Source: Pithys albifrons albifrons | Lineage: Eukaryota > Chordata > Aves > Passeriformes > Thamnophilidae | Assembly: GCF_047495875.1 (NCBI RefSeq) | Contig: NC_092458.1 | Span: forward strand, 3,803,939 to 3,867,938 | DNA: 64,000 nucleotides | Direction: 5' to 3' | Shown here: positions 12,501-23,100 of the stretch, one piece after another | Numbering within the stretch: position 1 is the stretch's first letter | How the letters are laid out: every line of letters starts with the position of its first letter | The notes under the pieces: generated by a model | Database searches by the model: none | Told to the model about the DNA's origin: nothing | Seen by the model: the letters and a program-made list of their open reading frames with translations, nothing else | Program-made: the position numbers and the translations under genes

Positions 12501-14013
12501 TCTTAAAAGTTCCAGTTACCCTAGAGCAAAATACCAGGAATAGAAAGCAAATAGGAATGAAGGCTGATTATTTAATTCTTGTCTTTTCTCTGCTTAACTC
12601 TGGAAGCCTGGGCAAATGTTACATGGGCAAATTAGTGAAAAAAAAAAAAGACAGAGTGGAAATAAGGTGGTTGTTTCATCTTATAATTCAGAAATATTCT
12701 ATGTTTCCACCACTGGAGAGAAGTTCTGAAAATAGTATATGCATTTTTTTAGCAGGTCTGCTTTTTGTCTTGAGAGCATCTGATGTATCTTATTTCCAAT
12801 TATACTAATGAGAAGAAAAGCAGTCACTGACACTCATATAGCTTGATACCATCAAACTTCTTGTCAAACAAGCAAAGAGAATTTGCATTATTTCAGGATA
12901 GCAAGAAGTCTCAAGGAGGAAAAAGCTCACACACATACGCACACACAGAGGCAAACACTGATTATCTGCAGTTAGAAAATGTATTAACAGAATATTTGTT
13001 TCACAAATATTAAATGTACATCATTATGGAGAGTACATTATCTATTGTTAATCTGAAAATGGAAGACTTAATGCTATGAAACCACCTTTCCTTCAAGTCA
13101 CTCTTCTTACAAAGTCACTTGGAAAGTATAAAAAGTTTTCACAAATATTTCTAAATGTTTTTACCTCTAAATATTTTTTTTTTTTACTTATAATATGCAT
13201 GACTCAAGCTGAAGTACTTACAACAAACAGAAGTCAAGCTGAAGTAGAAATTAGAGTGGAGAGATTTTCAGGTCATCTATTTTTATACATGTAGGGTGTG
13301 CATGTCTTTGTGCACAGAGAAAGAAAGGATACATGGCAGCAGAAGCTTGTTCGGAGCAGACGTGGGAAATTATCACTTACATTGCAACTCTGATATAAAT
13401 AGAAACTAGTTTACTTTACTCTGGATTAATAGGTTTTTGTTGGAAATACCAAGGAAGTAAATTGACATTTCAAAAGTTTACATGATAAACCAATATAAGG
13501 TATAGGTACATTTTCAAACATACACAGGAGTTTTTGTCAGTTATATCAAAGTCCTTTTACTTTAGGTCTTATATCCAAATGTCTCATTGACTAGGAAAAT
13601 ACATGAATACTCCAGAAATAATAATAAAGCTGAGGAATACCACTTTATTTAATGCAGCTAGCTGTTTTGGACTTGACTTAATAAGCAGAATTATGTGTTC
13701 CTGAAATGAAATCTTGGCCTCACTTAAAGTCTACTGCAAAATGCTACGTCATCCAGACTTCATCAAAGACCCCTTCCTAAAAACATTTTGACTGACTAAT
13801 AAATCCCAACAATGGAAGAAGGCTCAGAGGAAATGAGCAAGGTGATGTTCCTATGAAGCTCAGGGAATAATGCAGCCTTTGACTGACCACAGCTGTTGTA
13901 TAGAGGGTGATTTGGCTCAGCACCAAGGTGACCAGAGGGTGGCCTTTTTCAGGTAAACAGCTGCCAACAGTTGAATAGATCAACAGGTGGTCTAAATATT
14001 TTCTCTTTGAGGT
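9587..14013. other. AT-rich unique non-coding sequence
   Basis: I see nothing beyond simple tracts. Open frames of up to about 105 codons (11515-11832) have no recognisable domain, no splice context and no family resemblance. Confidence 0.6.
10918..10996. repeat. T-rich low-complexity tract with G interruptions
   Basis: Runs of T with GGG and GTTGTT interruptions, the complement style of the A/C-rich tracts elsewhere in the window. Confidence 0.75.
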
Positions 14014-14021
14014 AATTAGAA
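14014..14021. repeat. Target-site duplication, left copy
   Basis: AATTAGAA is repeated exactly at 14369-14376, on either side of the SINE. Confidence 0.85.
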
Positions 14022-14368
14022 AAAAGGGCGGTCCCATGGTGTAATGGTGAGCACTCCGGACTCTGATCACAAGGTCGTGAGTTCGAGTCTCAGTGGAGAC
14101 CCTACCGGGCAGTTCAATGTCAGATCTCGGATGCTCAGCAGGGTCAGCCCCAGTTAGTTACCGGGTGCTGTAGGTTCTAGTCCTGAGGACTTCACTGGCA
14201 CTGTCCAAGCTCGCTCGGCCGTGGCAGATGAACCTCAGGACTTAAACGGTGGGGTCAGTTCTGCACACGCTGAGCCTCACCTAAAATCCCCTGCGCAGGC
14301 TCGAAGGGCCCACCCACGTGGGGACAGCCCTGCCCAAATCTGCGTTCGTGAAGTTTGGCCATACATAC
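14022..14368 (+). mobile_element. tRNA-Gln-headed chimeric SINE with (ATAC)n tail
   Basis: From about 14030 the head matches eukaryotic tRNA-Gln: start GGTCCCATGG, A box at about 14037-14047, anticodon-position CTG at 14063-14065, and B box AGTTCGAGTCT at about 14080-14090. The 3' half of the anticodon stem is not complementary, so this is not a working tRNA. Next comes a shortened 5S-like segment (14108-14175) in which the part containing box C is missing at the 14160/14161 junction, then the body shared with the 5S-headed copies. It ends GAAGTTTGGCCATACATAC. An exact 8-bp duplication flanks it. Some of the 5S 5' part is also deleted in this copy. Confidence 0.92.
14037..14090 (+). promoter_or_regulatory. 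Type 2 Pol III internal promoter (A and B boxes) of the SINE head
   Basis: TGGTGTAATGG resembles a tRNA A box and AGTTCGAGTCT is close to the B-box consensus GGTTCGANNCC. The spacing is that of a tRNA gene. Equivalent boxes occur on the minus strand in the copies at 40.4 and 53.3 kb. Confidence 0.7.
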
Positions 14369-14376
14369 AATTAGAA
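14369..14376. repeat. Target-site duplication, right copy
   Basis: AATTAGAA pairs with 14014-14021. Confidence 0.85.
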
Positions 14377-14694
14377 TAATGGGAATGTCTCCCTGAGGTA
14401 GCCAGACCAGCACGGCAGGATTGAACACCTGAAGAAGAGAAACTGAGACAAACCGACATTGAGTATTTTTCAGTAAATTGAAAAACTAAAGAATTCTGAA
14501 AAGCTCAACAGGCTTGAGCTGGCTTCAGCCGACACATATGCCTTCCTGAGGATGTCCAGCACAGTGCTAGTGAGAATATTGTAGAGCTGGGTAATGGGAG
14601 TTGCATTGCATTTATGATTGAACTGTATATATTGCTAGATTTTGCTAGTAACTTATATTTATATTATATTCTTGGCCACATCGTGGTACTCTTG

Positions 14695-14760
14695 AAGATG
14701 AGCTGGACTCAATGATCCCTGTGGGTCCCTTCTAACTTGGCACATTCTGTGATTCTCTGA
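14695..14760 (+). mobile_element. CR1-type 3' tail fragment
   Basis: The sequence GAGCTGGACTCAATGATC, then GGGTCCCTTCTAACTTGG and ATTCTGTGATTCTCTG, matches the 3' end shared by CR1 LINEs and CR1-mobilised SINEs. The terminal octamers are ATTCTGTG-like. The sequence upstream (14660-14694) is not clearly CR1 or tRNA, so it may be a very 5'-truncated CR1 or the tail of a TguSINE1-type element. Confidence 0.75.
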
Positions 14761-17199
14761 TATATTTTATACTGTTTTACTAAATCAGAAATCCCACGTA
14801 ACGTCAGCTGTCTTCATATGGATAAATTTGATATCCCTCCACACGTGGAATACGTAAAAGAACCTAGTCAGAGAGTATGAATTCTGACAAACATACAAAA
14901 TGAAGGTAATGCTCAAATAAGAGAGGCAATTATTTAGGAAAAAAAAACATTCATCCTTCAGTTTGTCATGCAGAACAATTACAGCACATTTAGTTTTCTT
15001 AGCGAAGTGCCATGTACAAGACCAACTCATTGCTTGAAGAACATAAATCTGCTTCAAGAAGAGAAAGCATTTATATATGGAATGACAGAAATTGATGGCA
15101 GTCTCTGGGTAATTCTCACACAATAGATTTGTTCAGGTTTGCAAAGGTTTGTTCAGGTTATCTTTACAGAGATAAGCACACCCATGGGGGAGGGAATGAA
15201 ACGCTTCTATCATTGGAAAGCCCGTGGTGAACATTCTTGATACTTGCTTGAAAAACAAGCAAACATACATACTGTAATATTAAAGTGCCACTATAAAATT
15301 AGCTTTTTTTTTAATTCTATATATATTTTTTTCTAAGCTATCAGAATTACTGAGTGAGAAAGAAGAAGTTTTTTAGGCCTTTCTATTTAGGCCTTTCTAT
15401 TAGGGCTCCATTCTATTTCCAATGAAATCAGACTATAATATTTTATCTGACATTAGCATGAACAGCACCAGTTCCTCACAGAAAAAGGATTTTGGGGTGT
15501 CTCAGGATATCAGTGTATCACAATAGACTTCCTCATTTTTAGTCCTACACCTTTACTCAGATTTGATTCTGGTTAATGTAATAGTTTAAATTGCACATAA
15601 AATAAACAAATCACAAAGAAATCATGGTCATGAGTAAATTGTATGGATAATGCTGATTCATTTCAAAGCAACATGGATGGGTTTTTATCCCTCTTGTCTC
15701 CTAAGTTCTTTGAATAAATGTTTAGCTTCAGTAAAATATTACCAGAGACTCTTCTTTAATGACTTTATAAAGAATAATTTCCAGGAAAATATCAATGCTT
15801 ACACTGAGCATTAAAAAAAAAGAAAAAATCTGCAAAACTAGTATCATCCTATAATTCAAAATCTTAGGCAATACAGCATAAAGGAAAGATGAAATCTCCT
15901 AACACCTTAAAAGTTTTCTAACCCAAACTTATTATTTTTTTAAACAAGAAAATTAACAAATGTTGCTAAATTGAATTCTAACCATATATGTATTTCTGAT
16001 TATTGCTGCCTAGCCATCTATGAGTTCCAAGAATCCTGAAGGTATCAACTATGGTGGACTTTTTCTAACAATTTAAGAACTGCAATATCTGAAATACTAC
16101 TGCTGTTTCTTATTTTAGCTATTGAGTAATACATCAAATACAATGCTGGGCTATTAGATAGCAAATGTTGACATTTTAATAGCAGCTACAAAAATAAGTG
16201 ATATCAGAGCCAGAATGGATGAGCTCTTACTTCTGAACCCTAGATATAAATGATATTTCTATGATTTATGAGTAAATTTAACACTTTTCACTGTGCCCTA
16301 CAAGTAAGGAAGACAGGTGAGAATAGAAAAAGAAATCAAAATTCATAAAAGATAATGCTTTCAAAAAATCTAAAGCTAGAATAGCCTCACATCCTTTTCA
16401 GAATACAAAGTAAGACTAAGCATTATTTTTTATTGTAATTAGATTAATGACTGCTTTTCAACTTATTCAAGACAGATAATGAGGCAAAAATTTTCCTTCA
16501 ACTTGTTTTGTTGTTTTTTTTTCCAGAAATAAGACATAATGAATGTATTCCATTAACTATCTAGTAACTGGTCTGAAAACCTTTTGATTGTTCCATCTTT
16601 AAATACAATACATTCTTAGAAAGTCTCCCAGGAAAATTGCTTAAAAATGAAGAAGTGATACACATTTTCATACTTGCCTGTAGTGCACTCAGTTTCTGTC
16701 CCAAATATTGCATAAATGCACACTCAACACATGAGTGTCAATGCACATAGTAAAAATTTTCCTTCATTCTTTTTTTCTTCTGGCATGATAACAGAAGTAA
16801 AGAAAATTAATGACAAACCTTTCTTGCTGATCCAAAAAAGTGTTACTTACATAGGGCATATACCAACTCACAGGAAAATAAACCCCAATACACTGACTTC
16901 ACCTGGTAGGTCACAATATAGAGATGAACTAACTGGTAATGAAGCAACATGTGGTCTCCAAACATGATGATTTGATAAAGATTCCTGTGGTCATTTGAAA
17001 ATCTGTGACCATATTTTCTCTGTCAAGCAGTAAGAACATGACAAGGATAACTAGCAAACAAAAAGCACATGGGTGTAATCTTCCCAAGGTATGGAAAATG
17101 AAGCAATGTGGGTAAAAAGAGAAAGCATTTTTTAACAGGGACAAGATTCTGCCTCAGTTCAGGTCAGTCTTTCACACAGACATACTATAAGATTTACCT
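14761..17199. other. AT-rich unique non-coding sequence
   Basis: No supported gene or dispersed repeat. It contains one short 14-bp tandem duplication, listed separately. Confidence 0.6.
15374..15401. repeat. 14-bp tandem duplication
   Basis: TAGGCCTTTCTATT occurs twice in direct tandem. It is a local duplication with no further copies nearby. Confidence 0.8.
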
Positions 17200-17815
17200 G
17201 AAGTCCATGTCACAGATTCACAGAGAGGATGAGGAAGGAAGGCAACTCCATAGCCCAAGCCCCTTCCCAGAGCAGTGTCAGTGAAAGGAGGTTGCTCAGG
17301 GCTGTGTCCACTCAGGTTTTGAATATCTCCAGACATGGAGACTCCACAGCCTCTCAGAGAAACCTGCCGCAATGTTAATCCTCACAAAAGCACCTTTTGT
17401 GATCAAAAGGAATCTGACAAGTTGGGTTTTTTTGTACCCATTTGTATCTGCCCTATCAGAGGGCATCACCAAGAAGAGTTTGGTCCCCTCTGGATTCCTT
17501 CCCAGTTTGCAGAACTGCCTTCCAGCCACCCCTGGTCTGCCCTGGTGGTTGGGGCTATTCCTTGCCATGGGCAGGATTTGGCAATTTTTTGCTGAATGTC
17601 ATACCACTCTTCACAAACCTCTGGGCCCAGATGTTCAGGTACTTTTCTGTCCACCTCACTGTCCATTCATTTAAACCATACCTCATCAGCCTGTCTATGA
17701 TGATGATGAAAGAAAGCCTCAAAAGTCTTGCTAAAGTAGAGGTAAATAATACTCACTGCTCTTGCCTCATCTACCACACCTGTCACCTCATTGTTCAAAG
17801 CTGTCAGACCATGTA
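17200..17815 (-). mobile_element. Old, degraded CR1 LINE fragment
   Basis: Read on the minus strand, 17815 down to about 17640 resembles the CR1 reverse-transcriptase coding region: complements of GTCAAAAGCCTTGC- and TCCATTCATTTA-type stretches, which in intact elements encode the DFSKAFDT block. 17600-17200 resembles the downstream coding and 3' region, ending near CACAGATTCACAGAG in the plus orientation. Many frameshifts and internal gaps break it, and several short frames on both strands are remnants. It is much more diverged than the CR1 copies at 46.8, 49.2, 54.8 and 60.9 kb. Confidence 0.7.
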
Positions 17816-17882
17816 AATGGAAGGAAGGGCTTGGTTCACCTCTTGGGTTTCCAGGTGAAAGGAAATGAATGGGTGAACTGGG

Positions 17883-18012
17883 GACAAAAAAAACCACAAA
17901 AAAACAAACCAAACAAAAAAAAAACCAAACAAAAAACCCAAAAAACCAACCAACCAACCAAAAATAAAACAACAAAAAACCCCACCAAAAACAACCAACC
18001 AAAGAAAAAAAA
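17883..18012. repeat. A/C-rich low-complexity tract
   Basis: About 130 bp of runs of A separated by CC or C, with a short CCAA tandem (about 17948-17961). Long open frames on both strands here are artefacts of the composition. Confidence 0.85.
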
Positions 18013-18719
18013 GCAACTAATGTTCAGACCAATTGCATATTTTTGAAATAGAATTTTGTATTGCTAGATTACTAATATTTGAAAAGAAATTGGTGTTCTC
18101 TTCCCTACATTTCTTCTTCCTCTCTTCTTTCTTATATAATTAACCAGGTCATTGAAGAGTTGAATAAATGCAATTCTAAAAATCAGACCTGTTTCTGAGA
18201 TGCTCAGCTCAATTTCATGTGTTATGAGCAATGAAATAAAAAAAAAATGATATGATTACATAGGTAGCTGTTTGGTGCCATATTGATAAATTCAAAATAT
18301 TTCAGTGGGAAAAATAGCACCACCTGTATTTTTGTGAAAAAGAAAGCCTACTGAAACAGCAATTTCAAAAGTTTTTGAAACAGTAAAAGAAAAATATATG
18401 TCTTCAATATTTGGAGAAGCGCTTCTTAATCAGTCAGTATTTATATCAGTTAATAATGAAATGCGAAGTTTTGCCAGACATAATCTTAATTATAAAAAAA
18501 AATCCTTCACTTTCCTGTAGCAAAAAGGTAAATTTAGTTGGACTATTCTATATAACCAACAGTCTCCCCTGAGAGAGTGTGTCAGAGTTGGATGAGAAAT
18601 CTCTTGGGTCGCAGATATCTAGACTCAAATCTGGAAAAGGATTCATCCGGTTATTTTAGCACATGACTTCTTTACTGAAAGACTTGACTAGTTGATTGGT
18701 TTTATTTCTTGAAATCTAG

Positions 18720-18843
18720 CTTTTTTTTTTTTTAAGTACTACTTTTTTTTAGTAACAATCACCAATAAAAGCCCATAGGCCTTAACTATTGTTTCCTCTT
18801 TGGTTTTTTTTTTTGATTCTTTGTTTTTTTTGTTTTTTTTTTC
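18720..18843. repeat. T-rich low-complexity tracts
   Basis: Three runs of T separated by unique sequence, the last two joined by TTCTTTG-type spacers. Confidence 0.7.
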
Positions 18844-19334
18844 TAGATGAAGACTTCTTATTTTAGGAATAGTTTACTACATGCTCCTATTCCAACAATC
18901 ATTAAAGTCATGTGCTTAAAAATGTTCCCTCCAAATATATTTATTCTTGCTCCTGTATGTAAACTCAGCTAAAATTAGACCATAGTGACCACTCAGATCT
19001 GTACAGATTTAGTGTTTTTATGAAACATTTGTAATGAATTTTCAAATGCTGCAGAACTTAAGCTGTGAAATACCTAAGGACTTCTTACATTTCTACAATA
19101 TTAATTAAAACAACACTAAATCTATTATTTCAGTATATTTATACACTTAATTTCTATGATTTTAATAGCAATATTTTGGACTAAATACATAAAATTAATC
19201 ATGGCTAAAAATATGAATTATTATTGACAGATTTCTGAAACAGAATAACTGACAATGGTAGGAATTTATTGTCTCCAAACTATATAGTGAGACCTTTTTT
19301 TGAAAAAAAATGATTACCTTCTACCATCAGAGGA

Positions 19335-20130
19335 ATGGTCAAACGTGGATGTAGACTTCTATTCAAACAAAATCAGACTTTTCTAAGTATTCTCTCTGAC
19401 TTTTCACTCAAGTCTCTACTCCTTGCCTCAGATTCAGGCATTTTACTTTACATGTTCCACCCAAACACCACTTGTATAGATACCGTACTCCATTTCCTAG
19501 TTTCTCCTCTTTTCCTGTACAGTCATTCTCCTGGTTTTGTCCCAAATTCCTTGATCCATGTTCACCTGCCCAGATGCTCCAATCCTGCATCTGATTTCCC
19601 AAAACTAGCTCCAGTAGGTTTGCCCCTGCTCATATCTCCACTTCCAGGCACTACTCATTGTCCACCCTGTGACATCAATCTCAGTCATTTCAGTCCCTTT
19701 GTCTGCCTGGCTCTCCCCCTCAAGCCCACTCTCCTGTATGCCAGCTTTATTGCATTTCTTCCTCTTGCTCAAGTTTCTCTAAGCCTTCCAGTGAGATTTC
19801 AAGGATGTCTCTCCCATGTCTCCCTGTTCCAACTCATTTCCCATGGAATGGGCTAAGACTGCTCTCTGAGTTTTTTCCAGTCCATTTTCTCACACCGCGC
19901 AGGGTGTCTCACTGTGGGTTGTCCCCCATGGCCTCTCTCCAAGGATCCACAGATTTCCTCTCTCAATCACACTTCAGAGGGAAGTACCAGTGGCTGCAGG
20001 AGAGAGGAAAGAAGACAAGACTCTCCTACAACTTTTCCTTCTGTGGGGAAGAAGTTTATGTAGCTCCATGGTAATCATGCAGAGACGAGGGGCAGTTTGC
20101 TTTGGAAAACAGGGAGAGAATGAAGCAAAA
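19335..20130. other. Pyrimidine-rich, GC-raised island of unknown origin
   Basis: On the plus strand this stretch is rich in C and T and clearly less AT-rich than its flanks. The longest open frame (19335-19856, 173 codons) is rich in Leu, Ser, Pro and Phe, as a pyrimidine-rich strand would give, and shows no domain I recognise. No LTR ends, LINE tail or tRNA-like head was found. It could be an old repeat, a non-coding transcript or part of a regulatory region. Confidence 0.35.
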
Positions 20131-23100
20131 AATACAGAATTGCTAAATTCAGGCCTGGAAAGGTACAGCAAGAGAGAAATTAATAATGTCTATTATTAAT
20201 AGTGTTAATATCTAATACACCAGATTATCATCAGTATTATGCAAACTGAGAGTAAGGGTATAAGTGTTTGGCTATATGATCCTACTCATTACTTAGGGAA
20301 GGATGTTTTTATTGAGAGTGTAGAAGAGTCTGCTTCCTCCCTTTAGTTGCATTTGTTTCAGGTGTCTGAATCTATCCTTAGCATAACCCAAGGAAAGCCA
20401 TTTCTCACCCTGGAAGGTCACCCTCCAGCAATCCAGGGCTCCCACTGCACCAGCACCAACTGTTCCCTCTGCAAAGTTTCATTTATCAGCTGGGCTGTGA
20501 AGTCCAAGGAAAGGCCAAGAGGAACAATCTGTACAAAATCCCTGTCAAGGCTCAAGTCTCTCTTCAGTAACATGTGCAAAATCTTTCCAATAAATAGCTG
20601 CCAGAATTATTACTTTTAAGTGTGTAAATCTGCATCTTTTCCCCCACATTTTGCCTTGAAATCTGCTCACTAGTTTGGCCCCAAATGACTGAACGGCTTT
20701 GAGATGAATCAGCAGCTGAGCACTAACTAATGCCTGTGCCAGATTCTGAAAATAAGCAAGAAGGTGAGGAGAGAGTATCCTGCTTTACTGCAAAGACAGT
20801 CTAATTATCCTTTGGTATTTACTCTGTACATAACACTTGTACACCTCTCAAACCTCTAGATCCATTTCAAGAGTAGTGGCTGCATATGGGATCAATAACT
20901 GCTGTTCTAAAGTGTCTTAAGAGGTTTGCTTGACATTAAGACTAAATGTTAAGTTTTGTTTCTTTGTTTTCACTTAAATCACTCTGTGTCAGGAATAGGG
21001 AGTACACAGACCTAAACTAAGGGGGTTTTAATTCTTTATTGATAGGTTTGGATTACTCAGCAGTGTAAAAGAATTGCCATGAATTTTACTTTCTTTACTA
21101 AATAAAATAACCACAAAGCATATTACCCTCAAGTCTACCAGACTGGTGTTTATTCTCACAGTATTAATATCAGTCACAAACCTGACCTTACATCCCATAA
21201 TGACCCTGCTATAGGCATTTTGCTTTGCTTACATGCTCATGAAAAGCTTAGAAATTTCCAGATGTTTCCATTATTGCCAGTCAATTCAAAGTTGACATAG
21301 GAAAGGAATTAGGTTTCTATCTCCAACATTAATAGTCTATATTTTTAATTTAATATTTGCAGGTTGAATAATATCAAGTAGATTTGTCCTATGACTCACT
21401 AATAGTTAACAATTCAAAAAGCAGTAATTAATATTCTGCAAATCCCACTGACAATTCCAATTATATTGCACTGTATTCTCATTTGAATACATCTCAGATT
21501 ATAAAGTGGAAGAAAAGGCTTTACTCCTTATTCTCACTTTGTTTTGGGCATAGGAGGAATAAAAAGGTGGCTGCATATTTATATCATTATGATTCCATGA
21601 TTCATAAATCCCTGGCTGGAATGTAAATGATCAAATTTCTGATTTCAGACTCTAAATATTTGCTTATTTTTCCCATCATTCAGAATAGGAAAGGCACTTG
21701 GGAACTTTCATATAATTTGACATTATCAGTCTATTTTCTCAGTTCACAAGTCTGTAATGTTATTTCTTCTATCAGTTTTGATATGCAAGACCTAAACCTG
21801 GTGAGGTTGGTCAAAAAGAAAGGGTTATTGGGAGACTTTAAAATGAAATTTGAAACAACTGGCAATCAAATAGTATTTTAAAAATATATATTTTCAGTAC
21901 TCTGCTACTTGTCTGAGTTTTCTTAAGCCAATAAAGCAAAAAAGTTTTCTTCCAGTTTTTGAATATTCTTTCAGAAAAGTTAGTAGAGTTTAGAATCCCA
22001 GAAAAAACCTGCGAAGTTGTCAAATCTTAGAAGTGTTTTAAATGAGTTTATCAAATACTTATGATCAGATTAATCATAATCAAAATGTACATATTTAAAA
22101 TATTTTTTCAGCTAGAGCTATTAGGAAATAAAATCTGTTGATAAAAGAAAAATTAGGATAAATTTAGAAAACTGTCACTTTTTAATCCCACACAAACGTT
22201 AAGATCTCCAGTGAGGTTCAGCACAGTAGGTCCAACATAGGCCAGTCAATGCTCTGCCTATAAAAAGTAATAATGTTTCCTTACATAATATCTAAAAAAA
22301 CCATGGAAATAATTGATAATTTTAACTCAGCCTTAAAATCCTTTGATAATTATTAAAAGAACAATGTACTCTTTACATAATATTACCTAAAGCTGAGGAA
22401 GAGCAACAATGGTTTGTGGAATACGCTGATACTTTGTTCATACTCAGTAACACCTTATGCTGGTTCTCTAAACAATTTTATAAAGTTCTTATATTTCCAT
22501 TAAATCCTAAGGCAGCACAAAAGGACACCAAACCCCCAAAATCAGTATTTAGTAAAAATTAAACAAAAAGAATTCCATATACCTATAAGTTGTTATGTAT
22601 ACTCATTAACTGCTCCTAACCCATTGTAATACCCATTAGTGGTGATAACATTTTATATCAAGGCACTCACTTTGAAATGCTGACGAGGTAAGCCTTGGAA
22701 AAAGGCCTTTTATTCTCTTTTTCATAGAAAGGTTCATGGGTTTTTTAAGAAACAGAAGGAAATGTATATTCTTTATTATGAAGAGGACATCACAATAGTA
22801 TGTTCTCTTGTTATTTAGATCAAACCAATTGTTATTCATTTAATTTGCTGTTGTTGTCTTAATTCTAAAAGACTCGATGTAAGCAAAAAATACTTTGATT
22901 AGTAAGAGAATATTACATTGTCATGTTTAAAGTAATTGATTTTCTTCATAGAAAATGAATTTTGTATTCTATTTATGACGGTTTATGGCCCAATAGCAAT
23001 CACATTTATTTATTCTGACTGCATTTATTTATAACTTACTGCATTATTTTGCTATATAAGAATAAATATCCAGGCTTGGGAAAAAAAAAGAAAAAAAGAA

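Noticed and set aside
14030..14103. Possible functional tRNA-Gln gene
   Set aside because: A and B boxes are good, but the anticodon stem does not pair, no terminator follows, and the sequence continues into a 5S-like segment and SINE body flanked by a duplication.
17762..18046. Lys/Asn/Thr-rich open frame and antisense Phe-rich frames
   Set aside because: Created by the A/C-rich simple tract at 17883-18012.
19335..19856. 173-codon open frame
   Set aside because: Leu/Ser/Pro/Phe-rich composition follows from the pyrimidine bias, with no domain, splice context or promoter visible.
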